From Beijerinckia sp. 28-YEA-48 (GTDB lineage Bacteria > Pseudomonadota > Alphaproteobacteria > Rhizobiales > Beijerinckiaceae): a stretch of DNA of 64,000 nt. Below the pieces are notes generated by a model. That model was not told where the DNA came from and did no database searches. It was given only the letters and a program-made list of their open reading frames with translations. Location: assembly GCF_900104955.1 (NCBI RefSeq), contig NZ_FNSI01000002.1, forward strand, positions 1-64,000, written 5' to 3'. Made by a program: the position numbers and the translations under genes. Positions 51,938-61,162 of this stretch are shown piece after piece (position 1 is the first letter of the stretch; every line of letters begins with the position of its first letter).

Positions 51938-52896
51938 CCGCCAAATTGCCCGGCATGATCCTGCTCGCTCTGCTCTTGAGCGTGCCCTTCGTCGTTCAAT
52001 CGGAATTCTGGTTGTCGTTCTGGCTGCTTGTCCTGATGTATGCCTTTCTCGGCCAGTCGTGGAACGTGCTGGGTGGTTATGGCGGTCAATTCTCCTTCGG
52101 CCATGCGCTGTTCTTTGGTATCGGCGCCTTCGGCACAGCCATTCTGCAGGTCCGTCATGGCGTCAATGCCTATGCCGCCGGTGCAATCGCCATTGCGCTG
52201 GGCGCGATCGTCGGCTGCGCCATCGGCCTGCTCGTCTTTCGCTATCGGCTGCGCGGCGCTTACTTTGCCCTTGTCACCCTCGCTTTTGCCGAAGTCGCCC
52301 GCATTTTGATTTCCTCGTTCGACTACACCGGCGGCGGCTTTGGCATGCTGGTGCCGCTGGCGCGCGGCGCGGCCCACTTCCAGTTCGAGGATCGGCGGGT
52401 TTTCTATGTCATCGCCTGGGTGCTGGTGTTGCTCGGCGCGCTGATAGCCATCTGGCTCGAGAATTCGCGTTTCGGCGCGCGGCTGATGGCCGTGCGCGAG
52501 AACGAGGATGCGGCCCAGGCGCTCGGCATCAATCTCATTTGCACCAAGGTCTGCGCCATCTCGCTGTCGGGTGCGATGGCGGCCACGGTCGGCGTTTTCT
52601 ATGTACAGAACTTCCTCTTCGTCGACAGCCACCTCGCCTTTGGTCCGGCGATGTCGATCGAGGCGCTGCTGGTCTCCATCATCGGCGGCATGGGAACGGT
52701 CTTCGGCCCACTGTTCGGTGCCGTGGTCCTGCATCTCTTGGGTGAAGCAGCCAAGCAGATCACCGGCAATGCGCCAGGGCTGAATCTCGTCTTCTACGGC
52801 GTGTTACTCATCCTGGCGCTGCGCTTCCTGCCGAATGGCATCACCGGCCTGCTGGCGCGCCGCCCAAGCCGCCGTCCGGAGAGCGCCCATGCTTAA
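51934..52896 (+). CDS. ABC transporter permease, LivM type (hyu region)
   Basis: 320-residue permease with GGYGGQFSFGHALFFGIGA near residue 48, the LivM hallmark, and a coupling loop around residue 205 with LGINLICTKVCAISLSG. ATG 51934 overlaps the livH stop; a longer frame from 51832 is rejected. Its stop overlaps livG by eight bases. Confidence 0.93.
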   Translation: MTAKLPGMILLALLLSVPFVVQSEFWLSFWLLVLMYAFLGQSWNVLGGYGGQFSFGHALFFGIGAFGTAILQVRHGVNAYAAGAIAIALGAIVGCAIGLLVFRYRLRGAYFALVTLAFAEVARILISSFDYTGGGFGMLVPLARGAAHFQFEDRRVFYVIAWVLVLLGALIAIWLENSRFGARLMAVRENEDAAQALGINLICTKVCAISLSGAMAATVGVFYVQNFLFVDSHLAFGPAMSIEALLVSIIGGMGTVFGPLFGAVVLHLLGEAAKQITGNAPGLNLVFYGVLLILALRFLPNGITGLLARRPSRRPESAHA

Positions 52897-53641
52897 AGTG
52901 CGGGCGCTGAGCAAACGCTTTGGCGGCATTCAGGCGGTCGACGGCGCTTCGCTTGATGTGCGCGAAGGCGAAATCGTCGCTTTGCTCGGCCCCAACGGCG
53001 CCGGCAAGACGACATTGTTCGCGGCCATCGCCGGCTTCGTCCGGCCCGACAGCGGCAGCGTCCGTCTTGCGGGCAGCGACATCAGCGGACTGTCGCCCCA
53101 TGTCATCTGCGCGCGCGGCCTGGTTCGGACATTCCAGATCGTTCAGCCTTTCGGCGCTTTGACCGTGCGCGAGAACATCGCCGTCGGCGCCCACCTTCAT
53201 CATGCGGGCCGACGCCAGGCGCTGACCCGGGCCAAAGAAGTGGCCGAACAGGTTGGCCTTGGTCAGCGCCTCGATCAGCCAGCCGCCACGCTGACGGTTG
53301 CCGGCCGCAAGCGTCTCGAACTGGCGCGGGCCCTGGCCACCGATCCCAAACTGCTCCTGCTCGACGAAGTGATGGCCGGGCTCAATCCGACGGAAATCTC
53401 CGAGATCGTGCCGATCGTGCAGGCCATCCGCGACAACGGCGTCACCATTCTCCTCATCGAACATGTCATGCAGGCGGTCGTCAGCCTCGCCGCGCGCGCC
53501 TATGTCCTCAACAATGGCCGCATCATCGCCGCGGGCACCACCGCCGAAATCGCCAGCGATCCGCAGGTCATCGAAGCCTATCTCGGCCATGGCGCGGCGG
53601 CGCGCGTGAGAAGCCGGCTGGAGGCGCGCGATGCTTCTTGA
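52889..53641 (+). CDS. ABC transporter ATP-binding protein, LivG type (hyu region)
   Basis: 250-residue ATPase with Walker A GPNGAGKTT, a degenerate signature region TLTVAGRKRLELARA (LTVAG instead of the usual LSGGQ) and Walker B LLLLDEVMAGLNP, with VMA where Pro is usual. Such variation is common in LivG partners of aromatic or amide importers. It overlaps livF by 11 bases. Confidence 0.92.
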   Translation: MLKVRALSKRFGGIQAVDGASLDVREGEIVALLGPNGAGKTTLFAAIAGFVRPDSGSVRLAGSDISGLSPHVICARGLVRTFQIVQPFGALTVRENIAVGAHLHHAGRRQALTRAKEVAEQVGLGQRLDQPAATLTVAGRKRLELARALATDPKLLLLDEVMAGLNPTEISEIVPIVQAIRDNGVTILLIEHVMQAVVSLAARAYVLNNGRIIAAGTTAEIASDPQVIEAYLGHGAAARVRSRLEARDAS

Positions 53642-54335
53642 GGTGGATCGGCTGGAAGCGGGCTATGGCGTGGTGCCGGTGCTACGCGGCCTCTCCCTGC
53701 AAGTCGCGGCGGGCGAAGTGATCGCCGTCTTGGGCGCCAATGGCGCCGGCAAGTCGACGCTCAATCGCGTGCTGAGCGGGCTCATGCGACCCTGGAAGGG
53801 CCATGTGCGTTTCGAAGGCACCGACACCACCGGCTGTGATGCTGCCTTCATGGTGGAAGCCGGCCTCATCCATGTGCCTGAGGGGCGTCGCATCTTTCCC
53901 AATCTCAATGTCCGCGAAAATCTGGAACTGGGAAGTTATCGCCGTGGCCGCGCCCATCGCAGGCAAAATCTGGAACGCGCCTTCGATATCTTTCCCAGAC
54001 TGAAGGAACGGATCAGACAGACCGCCGGCACATTGTCCGGCGGTGAGCAGCAGATGCTGGCCATCGGGCGTGGGTTGATGGCGGAACCGAAGCTTCTGAT
54101 CCTGGATGAACCATCGCTTGGGCTGTCGCCCCTGCTGGTCGAGGAGATGTTCGGCCTGATCCAGCGCATTCAGAAGGATGGACCCGGTATCCTTCTGGTT
54201 GAGCAGAACGTGGTGCAATCCCTGGCGGTCGCCTCGCGGGCCTACATGCTGGAGAACGGCGCGTTCGCACTCGAGGGACCGGCGGCGGCTTTGCTCGACG
54301 ATCCGCAGCTGAAAAAGACCTATCTAGGCCTGTAA
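53631..54335 (+). CDS. ABC transporter ATP-binding protein, LivF type (hyu region)
   Basis: 234-residue ATPase with Walker A GANGAGKST, signature TLSGGEQQMLAIGRG and Walker B LLILDEPSLGLSP. It carries the canonical catalytic motifs that its LivG partner lacks in part. It is followed by hyuB after 22 bases. Confidence 0.93.
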   Translation: MLLEVDRLEAGYGVVPVLRGLSLQVAAGEVIAVLGANGAGKSTLNRVLSGLMRPWKGHVRFEGTDTTGCDAAFMVEAGLIHVPEGRRIFPNLNVRENLELGSYRRGRAHRRQNLERAFDIFPRLKERIRQTAGTLSGGEQQMLAIGRGLMAEPKLLILDEPSLGLSPLLVEEMFGLIQRIQKDGPGILLVEQNVVQSLAVASRAYMLENGAFALEGPAAALLDDPQLKKTYLGL

Positions 54336-54357
54336 TGTGATGAGCTGGAGTACCGTT

Positions 54358-56043
54358 ATGACCGATCTCGATCCCGTCACGCTGGCCGTTCTGAAAGGCC
54401 GGCTTGAACAGATCGCGGACGAGATGGACGCGACATTGTTTCGCTCGGCCTTCAACCCGATCATCGCCGAAGCGCGCGACGCCAGCCACGGCCTCTATCA
54501 CGCCGAAACTGGCGACACCCTGGTGCAGGGCAAGGCGGGCCTGCCGATCTTCGTCGGCGCCATGGCTTTCGCCGTGCGCGCGGTGATCGAGAAATCGAAA
54601 CGGCAGGCCGATCTGGCCGACGGCGATGTCTATCTCTTCAATGACCCCTATGACGGCGGCACCCATCTGTCCGATTTCAAACTGGTGCGGCCGTTTTTCC
54701 GCAATGGACAGGTGTTCTGCTGGCTCGCCTCCGTCGGCCATTGGCACGATGTCGGCGGCAATGTGCCCGGCAATTACAACCCGATCGCCACCGAGTGCTT
54801 TCAGGAGGGCATGCTGATCCCACCGGTCAAGCTCTTCGCCAGGGGCGAGATGCGCACCGACGTGGTCGATATCGTCACCGCCAATTCGCGCTTGCCCAAC
54901 AGCGCCTATGGCGATCTCAACGGCCAGATCAATGCGCTCGACCTCGGCGTGCGCCGCCTCGCCGCCCTGCTCGACGAATATGGCGACGACACGATCGCCG
55001 CCGCCCTCACCCAGCTGCGCCTGCGCGCCGGACAGTTGATGCGCGCCAATATCACCGAACTGAAAGACGGAACCTATTCGGCGGAAGATTTTCTCGACAA
55101 TGACGGCATCAAGAACGAACCGTTGAAAATCGCCCTCGATCTCAAGATCGAGGGCGGCACGATGACATTCGATTTCTCGCGCTGCTCGCCGGCCTGCGCC
55201 GGGCCGCTGAACATCGCCCGTTCGACCACTATCGCCGCGTGTTACGTGGCGCTGAAGCACATTTTTCAGGACGTGCCAGCCAATGCCGGCGTGCTCGATC
55301 CGATCCGTTTCATCATTCCAGAAGGCAGCCTGCTCGCCGCGACGGCGCCCAAGCCTGTCGGCGGCTATACCGAAACCATCCTGCGCATGATCGACACCGT
55401 CTTCGTCGCGCTGGCGCAGGCTTGTCCGGATCGTGTCAACGGCTGCGCCTACGGGACGATCAACGCCCTCTCGCTGGCCGGACATCGCAAGGATGGCCGG
55501 CGCTGGGTGATGTTCTCCTTCTTCGGCGGCGGCCATGGCGGCCATCCAAATGGCGACGGGCTCAATCACGGCAACGCGCCGATTTCGACGGCGACGATTC
55601 CACCAGTCGAAATTCTCGAAGCGGCCTATCCCGTGATGTTCACCCGATGGGCGCTGCGGCCCGACAGCGGCGGCCCCGGCCGCAGTCGCGGTGGCCTCGG
55701 CGCGATCTATGAAATCGAGCTTCTCGAAGAGCAGGCCGATGTCTTCCTCTTCGGCGAGCGCGGTCGCTTCGCCCCGCCGGGCGTCCTTGGCGGCGGTCCG
55801 GCGGCGCTGAACCGTTTCACCGTGCGACGCAAGGATGGCCGCGAGGAAACCCCGCCGATGGCCTCCAAATGGGTCGGCATCACATTGGCCAAGGGCGAAC
55901 GCGTGCGGCTCGAGACGCCAGGGGGTGGTGGCTATGGGCCGGTGACCGAGCGCCCGGCGGCGGCCGTCGCACGAGATATCGAGAATGGCTACGTCACGAA
56001 AGACGCAGCAGAAGCGGTTTATAGCGTAAAGGGCATGGCATGA
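54358..56043 (+). CDS. HyuB/5-oxoprolinase beta-type subunit
   Basis: 561-residue hydantoinase B/oxoprolinase family protein. Recognisable blocks are DPVTLAVLKGRLEQIADEMDATLFRSAFNPIIAEARDASHGLY (read in parts) at the N-terminus and FNDPYDGGTHLSDFKLV near residue 100. ATG 54358 follows CTGGAG; GTG 54337 upstream is possible but weak. It pairs with HyuA (ATGA overlap). The pair performs ATP-dependent opening of cyclic amides (hydantoin, oxoproline, caprolactam) or, in other members, carboxylation of ketones. The substrate is not shown by sequence. Confidence 0.9.
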   Translation: MTDLDPVTLAVLKGRLEQIADEMDATLFRSAFNPIIAEARDASHGLYHAETGDTLVQGKAGLPIFVGAMAFAVRAVIEKSKRQADLADGDVYLFNDPYDGGTHLSDFKLVRPFFRNGQVFCWLASVGHWHDVGGNVPGNYNPIATECFQEGMLIPPVKLFARGEMRTDVVDIVTANSRLPNSAYGDLNGQINALDLGVRRLAALLDEYGDDTIAAALTQLRLRAGQLMRANITELKDGTYSAEDFLDNDGIKNEPLKIALDLKIEGGTMTFDFSRCSPACAGPLNIARSTTIAACYVALKHIFQDVPANAGVLDPIRFIIPEGSLLAATAPKPVGGYTETILRMIDTVFVALAQACPDRVNGCAYGTINALSLAGHRKDGRRWVMFSFFGGGHGGHPNGDGLNHGNAPISTATIPPVEILEAAYPVMFTRWALRPDSGGPGRSRGGLGAIYEIELLEEQADVFLFGERGRFAPPGVLGGGPAALNRFTVRRKDGREETPPMASKWVGITLAKGERVRLETPGGGGYGPVTERPAAAVARDIENGYVTKDAAEAVYSVKGMA

Positions 56044-58094
56044 GCGGGCGTCTCGTCATCGGTGTCGACGTCGGCGGCACGTTCACCGATCTCTTCTTTC
56101 TCGACGAAGCCAGCGGGCGCAGCTGGATCGGCAAAGTCCCGTCCACCCGTGGCCGAGAGGCCATCGGCTTTCTCAACGGCGTGCGCCAGGGCACCGATGA
56201 TCTCACCCAGGTCGCGACCGTAGTTCACGGCACGACGGTCGGCACCAATGCCCTGTTGGAACGCAAAGGCGGCAAGGCCGGCGTGATCGCGACGGAAGGC
56301 TTTCGCGACGTGCTTGAGATGCGCCGACGCGACCGGCCGCAGACCTGGGGCCTGTGGGGGCAATTCGAGCCCGTCGTTCCGCGTGAACGCCGCCTGGAAG
56401 TGCGCGAACGTGTGCTGGCGGATGGCACCATCCACCAAAATATCGACCCGGAGGAGGTAAAGGCACGCGCTCGGGAATTGCTTGCTCTTGGCGCGCAGGC
56501 CGTGGCGGTGACCTTCATCAACGCCTATGCGAACGGGCAGAACGAGCGTATCGCCGCACAAGCGCTCAAGAGCGTCTGGCCGAATGCTTATGTGAATGTG
56601 TCGAGTGAGATCCTGCCCGAGATCCGCGAGTTCGAACGGACCTCGACCACGGTCCTCAATGCCTATCTGCAGCCGGTCGTGGCCGATTATCTCGATCGTC
56701 TGGAAGCAGACCTCGGCGCGCAGGGCTTCGCCGGCCAGTTGCTGATCGTGCAGTCGAACGGCGGCGTGATGACGATCGAAACGGCCAAGGCCCGTCCCGT
56801 CCGCACAGCCCTCTCCGGCCCGGCCGCCGGCGTGATCGCGGCGGCGCATATCGCCGAGACCGCCGGCTTCCCAAATGTCGTCACCGGCGATGTCGGTGGC
56901 ACGAGCTTCGACGTGTCGCTGATCGCCGGCGGACAAACGGCGCTGGCGGCGCAAACCGCCATCGATTTCGGCCTTGTCGTGCGGACGCCGATGATCGAGA
57001 TCACGACCATTGGCGCGGGCGGCGGCTCCATCGCCTCGCTCGATCGCGGTGGCTTGCTGCAGGTCGGTCCGGAATCGGCCGGTGCCGTTCCAGGCCCCGT
57101 CTGTTACGGCCATGGCAACGATCGACCGACCTTGACCGATGCCAATGTGGTGCTCGGCCGCATCAATGCCGAGCGACCGATCGGCGGCGCCCTCGCCCGG
57201 CTTGATGTCGAAGCCGCGAAATCCGCTATCGCCAAACATGTCGGCATCCCCCTGGGGCTTGATCCGGTTGCCGCCGCCGAGGCGATCGTGCGTGTCGCCA
57301 ACAGCCGGATGGCGGGCGCCATTCGCCTCGTTTCCATCGAGCGCGGCCACAACCCCCGTGATTTCGCTTTGATGCCGTTTGGCGGCGGCGGCGCGCTGCA
57401 TGCCGGCGCCCTGGTCAAGGAAGTTGGCCTCAAGGCCGCGCTGATTCCGCCCTATCCCGGCGTGACTTCGGCGCTCGGCTGCGTCATCGCCGACATGCGT
57501 CATGACTTCGTGCAGACCGTTAATCGCACGCTCGAAGAGATCGACCTCGACGCCTTCAACGTCGAGATCGTCCGCATGATCGAGGACGGCGAACGGCTTC
57601 TCGATCGCTCCGATGTCGCCTTCACCGGCCGCGATATCCATGTCGCCTGCGACATGCTCTATCTGGGGCAGACGCACACCGTCGCTGTCCCCATCGATTG
57701 GGCGAGAGGCCGCACGCTCGATAGAGCAGCCATCCGCCAGGCCTTCGAGCGAAAATATCGTGAGGTCTACGGCCGCCTGCTCGATGGCATCGCGATCCGC
57801 GTCCTCAACCTGCACGTCGCGCTGATCGGCCGGAGGCCCAAGCTCGATCTTGCCGCGCTGGCGCCATCAGGCGGCAGTATCGAAAGCGCGAAGCAAGGCA
57901 CGCGTCCGGTTTACGTGGATGGCCGCTGGCACGAAGCGACGATCTATGCGCGCCATCAGCTTCCGGTCGGCGCGGTACTGTCGGGGCCGGCGATCCTCGA
58001 ACAGCAGGACACAACGATTTTCGTTGAGCCCGACCTTCAAGCCCGGGTCGACACACTCGGCAATATTATTATCGAGCGAACGAGCGGCGCATAG
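56040..58094 (+). CDS. HyuA/5-oxoprolinase alpha-type subunit
   Basis: 684-residue ATP-binding partner of HyuB. It begins VIGVDVGGTFTDLFFLDE, the ASKHA-type phosphate-binding motif, with VVHGTTVGTNALLERKGGKAGV near residue 60 and GDVGGTSFDVSLI near residue 280, the second nucleotide-binding motif. Glycine-rich DxGGT motifs are intact, so an active ATPase is expected. It is the last gene of the GntR-LivKHMGF-HyuBA operon. Confidence 0.93.
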   Translation: MSGRLVIGVDVGGTFTDLFFLDEASGRSWIGKVPSTRGREAIGFLNGVRQGTDDLTQVATVVHGTTVGTNALLERKGGKAGVIATEGFRDVLEMRRRDRPQTWGLWGQFEPVVPRERRLEVRERVLADGTIHQNIDPEEVKARARELLALGAQAVAVTFINAYANGQNERIAAQALKSVWPNAYVNVSSEILPEIREFERTSTTVLNAYLQPVVADYLDRLEADLGAQGFAGQLLIVQSNGGVMTIETAKARPVRTALSGPAAGVIAAAHIAETAGFPNVVTGDVGGTSFDVSLIAGGQTALAAQTAIDFGLVVRTPMIEITTIGAGGGSIASLDRGGLLQVGPESAGAVPGPVCYGHGNDRPTLTDANVVLGRINAERPIGGALARLDVEAAKSAIAKHVGIPLGLDPVAAAEAIVRVANSRMAGAIRLVSIERGHNPRDFALMPFGGGGALHAGALVKEVGLKAALIPPYPGVTSALGCVIADMRHDFVQTVNRTLEEIDLDAFNVEIVRMIEDGERLLDRSDVAFTGRDIHVACDMLYLGQTHTVAVPIDWARGRTLDRAAIRQAFERKYREVYGRLLDGIAIRVLNLHVALIGRRPKLDLAALAPSGGSIESAKQGTRPVYVDGRWHEATIYARHQLPVGAVLSGPAILEQQDTTIFVEPDLQARVDTLGNIIIERTSGA

Positions 58095-58157
58095 CCAACT
58101 CGGGACACACCAAGCGACCGCCATTCTCCCCCGCGCCATTAGTAAGGTATCTTTCCT

Positions 58158-59075
58158 CTATTCCGCTGCTACACGCCCCTCATCCCAGGGTAGTTTACGG
58201 CCAGATGCGACGAGGGCGCCAAGATCAGCCAGCATGGGCAGGCCGATGACAAAGAAAGTGGCTCCATCCTGCGACACCATTTCCTCGATCTTGGCACCGT
58301 TGCGAACAAACATATACGTACCTTCGCCGTAGATTTTCCCGCCATACCGAAAGCTGCCATTGATCAAATACCGCAGTTCCGCATCCTCCTGCGTTCCGGC
58401 CGGAACAGACGCGCCGCCCTGGAGCCGCATAAAGAAGATAGCAGTACGCGCTTCGCTGAATGTGCCGATATGCTTGATTTCAACACCAGGGCGCCTGCGA
58501 TCCGGCCAAAACCGATAATTCTTGGTGAGCATCATCACCGGCTGGCGATAACGTTGGGACGGAAACGTCAGTTCCCGCCCCTCGGTCTCCTCCCAAATAG
58601 CTTCGTAGGAATCGCGATTGCGACGGTGCCCGTCAGGCAGCTGCTCTGTGTAGATGCCGTTCTCAAACCTGCCACCGGCCTTCTGTAGCTTTTCATATCC
58701 GGCGTTCATTTCCTCGTTGCTGAGCAGATGCTCACCGCTCGCACCTTGAAACTGCAGGACCAGGCAAGCGCATTCTCCCTCCTGTTTCTGCGGACCGTAG
58801 TGGGACCCCTCGGGGAAATAGCCGCATTCATCGGGACCGAGGTCGCCCAGACCTGTGCTTTGGATCCCACTTAACGTATAGCGGATCTGATCGAAGTTGT
58901 GCCGATGGCGCGGGGTGAAATAGCCATCTGGTACGATGGACAAAGAATATTCCATCGTAACACCGGGAATACCGCTCTCCAAAGGCAAGCGTTTACGGCG
59001 GATCATATGAACCCGGCCACGACGCACCTCCTCAAAAGGCATTGCTTGAGTGTCTACCAAGACCACATCGTTCAT
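58158..59075 (-). CDS. Bicupin-type protein
   Basis: 305-residue protein with two beta-barrel-like halves. The N-terminal half has PRHRHNFDQIRYTLSG near residue 55, a cupin metal motif with two His. The C-terminal half AELRYLINGSFRYGGKIYGEGTYMFV keeps the cupin strand pattern but lacks the His pair. Such proteins include dioxygenases and isomerases. ATG 59075 is preferred because GGAGG lies nine bases upstream; ATG 59081 is three bases from it. It diverges from the LysR gene, which likely controls it. The reaction is unknown. Confidence 0.72.
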   Translation of the reverse strand: MNDVVLVDTQAMPFEEVRRGRVHMIRRKRLPLESGIPGVTMEYSLSIVPDGYFTPRHRHNFDQIRYTLSGIQSTGLGDLGPDECGYFPEGSHYGPQKQEGECACLVLQFQGASGEHLLSNEEMNAGYEKLQKAGGRFENGIYTEQLPDGHRRNRDSYEAIWEETEGRELTFPSQRYRQPVMMLTKNYRFWPDRRRPGVEIKHIGTFSEARTAIFFMRLQGGASVPAGTQEDAELRYLINGSFRYGGKIYGEGTYMFVRNGAKIEEMVSQDGATFFVIGLPMLADLGALVASGRKLPWDEGRVAAE

Positions 59076-59165
59076 GCTCATTCTCCTCCGCTTCGAGCTG
59101 TCCCCGCTCGTTGGCTCTCCTGCCTGTCAGCAGATTCATAGAATGATGACTTGCTATCTGTCGAA

Positions 59166-59182
59166 GATATAAGAAATATATC
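59166..59182. promoter_or_regulatory. Candidate LysR box with T-N11-A
   Basis: GATATAAGAAATATATC is a 6-5-6 dyad in the cupin/LysR divergent promoter, about 30 bases before the LysR ATG. T59168 and A59180 satisfy the T-N11-A rule inside the dyad. It is a good candidate for autoregulation and cupin control. Confidence 0.55.
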
Positions 59183-59211
59183 CGCTATGCCTGAATGGTA
59201 TGGAGCGGGAG

Positions 59212-60180
59212 ATGGATTTACGGTCACTGCGCTACTTCGTCTATATCGCCGAAGCGCGAAGTTTTTCACGAGCATCGACGTTGTTGCGGATCGCCCAACC
59301 GGCTCTTAGCCGCCAGATCCGGAAACTTGAAACGGAACTCAACGCCGAACTCTTCCTGCGCACTGGCCGCCACCTCGAATTGACCGAAGCTGGTTCGATG
59401 CTCCTGCAACGCGCACACTTCCTGCTTCAGCAGGCACAGCAGGCGGCAGATGACATCCGCTCCCAAGCGCACCAGATCAGCGGTACGGTGACAATCGGCT
59501 TATCTCCGGCGAGCTATGAAATGATCGCGCCACTCGCGATCGCAGCCTGCGCCACCCGCCATCCACATATTCGCATCAATTTGGTCGAGGGATTCAGCGC
59601 CTTCATTTATGACAAGCTGCTCCAGCATGAGCTTGATCTTTGTCTGTTGCACAATCCGCCGGCGCAACAGGGCATTGAGTTCATGCCCTTGGTGACGGAG
59701 CAGATGTACTTGATCGGTCCGGGCAAAAACGTGGGATTATTGCCCGTCAAAGCTGGAATGAAGCTTGAGAGCCTACCGCTTGTCCTGCCAAATGCGACCC
59801 ATGGCATGAGGCTTGTGATCGATCAGGCCCTCGGGTCACGCAGTGACAAGCTCAATATTGCTGTCCAGGTCGACGGCTTTATCACAACGAAGGCGGTTGT
59901 CGCCGCCGGCCTTGGCTATACGATTCTGCCGCTGAGTGCCGTCAGTCATGAGGTAGCGAGTGGTCGCCTATCGGCCACACGCTTGCGGCGGCCCGAAATT
60001 CCATGGACGCTGACGCTCGCCTGGAACTCCGGTCGTCGTACCATCCGCCGTGTCGAGGCGGTCAGAACCGTCATCTTCGAAGAGATACGCCGGCTCGGAC
60101 AAAGTCGTCATTGGCCGGGATCAGCAGCGACGATCCATGTGCAAAAAGCACCGGCCCAGGAAAGCACCGGTCAGCGATGA
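59212..60180 (+). CDS. LysR family transcriptional regulator
   Basis: 322-residue LysR protein. The helix-turn-helix is LRSLRYFVYIAEARSFSRASTLLRIAQPALSRQIRKLE (residues 3-40, read in parts), and the effector domain spans residues 90-300. ATG 59212 is chosen because MDLRSLRYF is the usual opening; ATG 59200 would add four residues. Its promoter region carries the dyad at 59166-59182. It likely regulates the divergent cupin gene and the downstream SsuABC-type importer. Confidence 0.92.
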   Translation: MDLRSLRYFVYIAEARSFSRASTLLRIAQPALSRQIRKLETELNAELFLRTGRHLELTEAGSMLLQRAHFLLQQAQQAADDIRSQAHQISGTVTIGLSPASYEMIAPLAIAACATRHPHIRINLVEGFSAFIYDKLLQHELDLCLLHNPPAQQGIEFMPLVTEQMYLIGPGKNVGLLPVKAGMKLESLPLVLPNATHGMRLVIDQALGSRSDKLNIAVQVDGFITTKAVVAAGLGYTILPLSAVSHEVASGRLSATRLRRPEIPWTLTLAWNSGRRTIRRVEAVRTVIFEEIRRLGQSRHWPGSAATIHVQKAPAQESTGQR

Positions 60181-60218
60181 CTATGCCGAAACGGCATGGC
60201 GGCTTGACCCGTTTTGTT

Positions 60219-60247
60219 TTGGACGGCATGCCCGCTTCCCCTATAAT
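60219..60247 (+). promoter_or_regulatory. Sigma-70-type promoter for the ssu-like operon
   Basis: TTGGAC (60219-60224) and TATAAT (60242-60247) are separated by exactly 17 bases. The -10 is a perfect consensus, and the -35 matches five of six. Transcription would start near 60254, leaving a leader of about 55 nt before the ATPase gene. It is the best housekeeping-type promoter I can see in the window. Confidence 0.6.
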
Positions 60248-60309
60248 CATTCCCAATAACGACAGCGGGCCTTGAGCGGTCGCGAACAGTGCGAGGGAGG
60301 AAGGCGGGC

Positions 60310-61140
60310 TTGACACTGGCGCTGAACGATCAGGACGTGTGCCGCGAAACGGCTATCAGCGTTCGCAATGTCTCTCACGGTTTCGGCCGAGCCGGCGACC
60401 AGCGCCGCGTAGTGGCACTACGAGAGACTTCGCTCGATATTCGCGCCGGCGAGCTCATGTGCTTTATTGGCCCCAGTGGATGCGGCAAGACCACACTTCT
60501 TAACATCATCGGTGGTCTGGTAACGCCCTCAGGCGGAACCGTTACGATTGGCAGAGACATCGTTGATGGTCCACGCCCTGCCGACATCGCTTTTGTCTTT
60601 CAGGAAAACGCCCTGTTCCCCTGGTACTCGGTGCATGACAACATCACCGTGGGACTCAAATTCCAAGGCGTTCCCCCAGCCCGGCGGGACGCACGCGCCA
60701 CCGCGGCGCTAACCCAAGTCGGCTTGCCGCAATTCGCTCAGCACTTTCCCTCGCAACTATCTGGCGGAATGAAACAGAGAGTCGCTTTGGCGCGTGCATT
60801 GAGCCTTGACACCAACATACTGCTCATGGACGAGCCATTCGCTGCCCTCGATGAGCAGACACGCATGGTCCTGGGCGAAGATCTGTCTCAGCTCCTGAGC
60901 CGGGTTGGCAAGACTATTCTGTTCGTCACACACAGCCTCAGCGAAGCGGTTTTTCTGGCGGATCGGGTCGCCGTTTTTTCCGCTCGTCCTGGAACCATAA
61001 AAACCGTTATTGATGTCGATGAGCCACACCCTCGCACGCCAGCCTTTATGAAGTCAGATCGTTTTGCCGCTCTCCGCAACACGCTTTACGATCTGCTGCA
61101 CGACGAGATTCGCAAGACTGTTGCCCAATCTATCATCTGA
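60310..61140 (+). CDS. ABC transporter ATP-binding protein, SsuB/TauB type (second system)
   Basis: 276-residue ATPase with Walker A GPSGCGKTT, Q-loop FQENALFPWYSV, signature LSGGMKQRVALARA, Walker B ILLMDEPFAALD and switch His in VTHSLSEA. The start is likely TTG 60310, nine bases after GGAGG. A GTG at 60289 lies upstream of that site and is less likely. It heads the transporter genes that follow the LysR gene. Confidence 0.92.
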   Translation: MTLALNDQDVCRETAISVRNVSHGFGRAGDQRRVVALRETSLDIRAGELMCFIGPSGCGKTTLLNIIGGLVTPSGGTVTIGRDIVDGPRPADIAFVFQENALFPWYSVHDNITVGLKFQGVPPARRDARATAALTQVGLPQFAQHFPSQLSGGMKQRVALARALSLDTNILLMDEPFAALDEQTRMVLGEDLSQLLSRVGKTILFVTHSLSEAVFLADRVAVFSARPGTIKTVIDVDEPHPRTPAFMKSDRFAALRNTLYDLLHDEIRKTVAQSII

Positions 61141-61162
61141 ATGACGTTGAAACGAGGCGGGC

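Noticed and set aside
54013..55569. 518-codon minus-strand frame opposite hyuB
   Set aside because: Antisense shadow in a GC-rich gene; low-complexity composition and no motif.
56019..57815. 598-codon minus-strand frame opposite hyuA
   Set aside because: Length is a by-product of strong codon bias in HyuA; the product has no family features, while HyuA motifs are intact on the other strand.
60204..60209. TTGACC as an alternative -35 before the ATPase gene
   Set aside because: The spacing to TATAAT at 60242 is 32 bases; TTGGAC at 60219 gives the correct 17.
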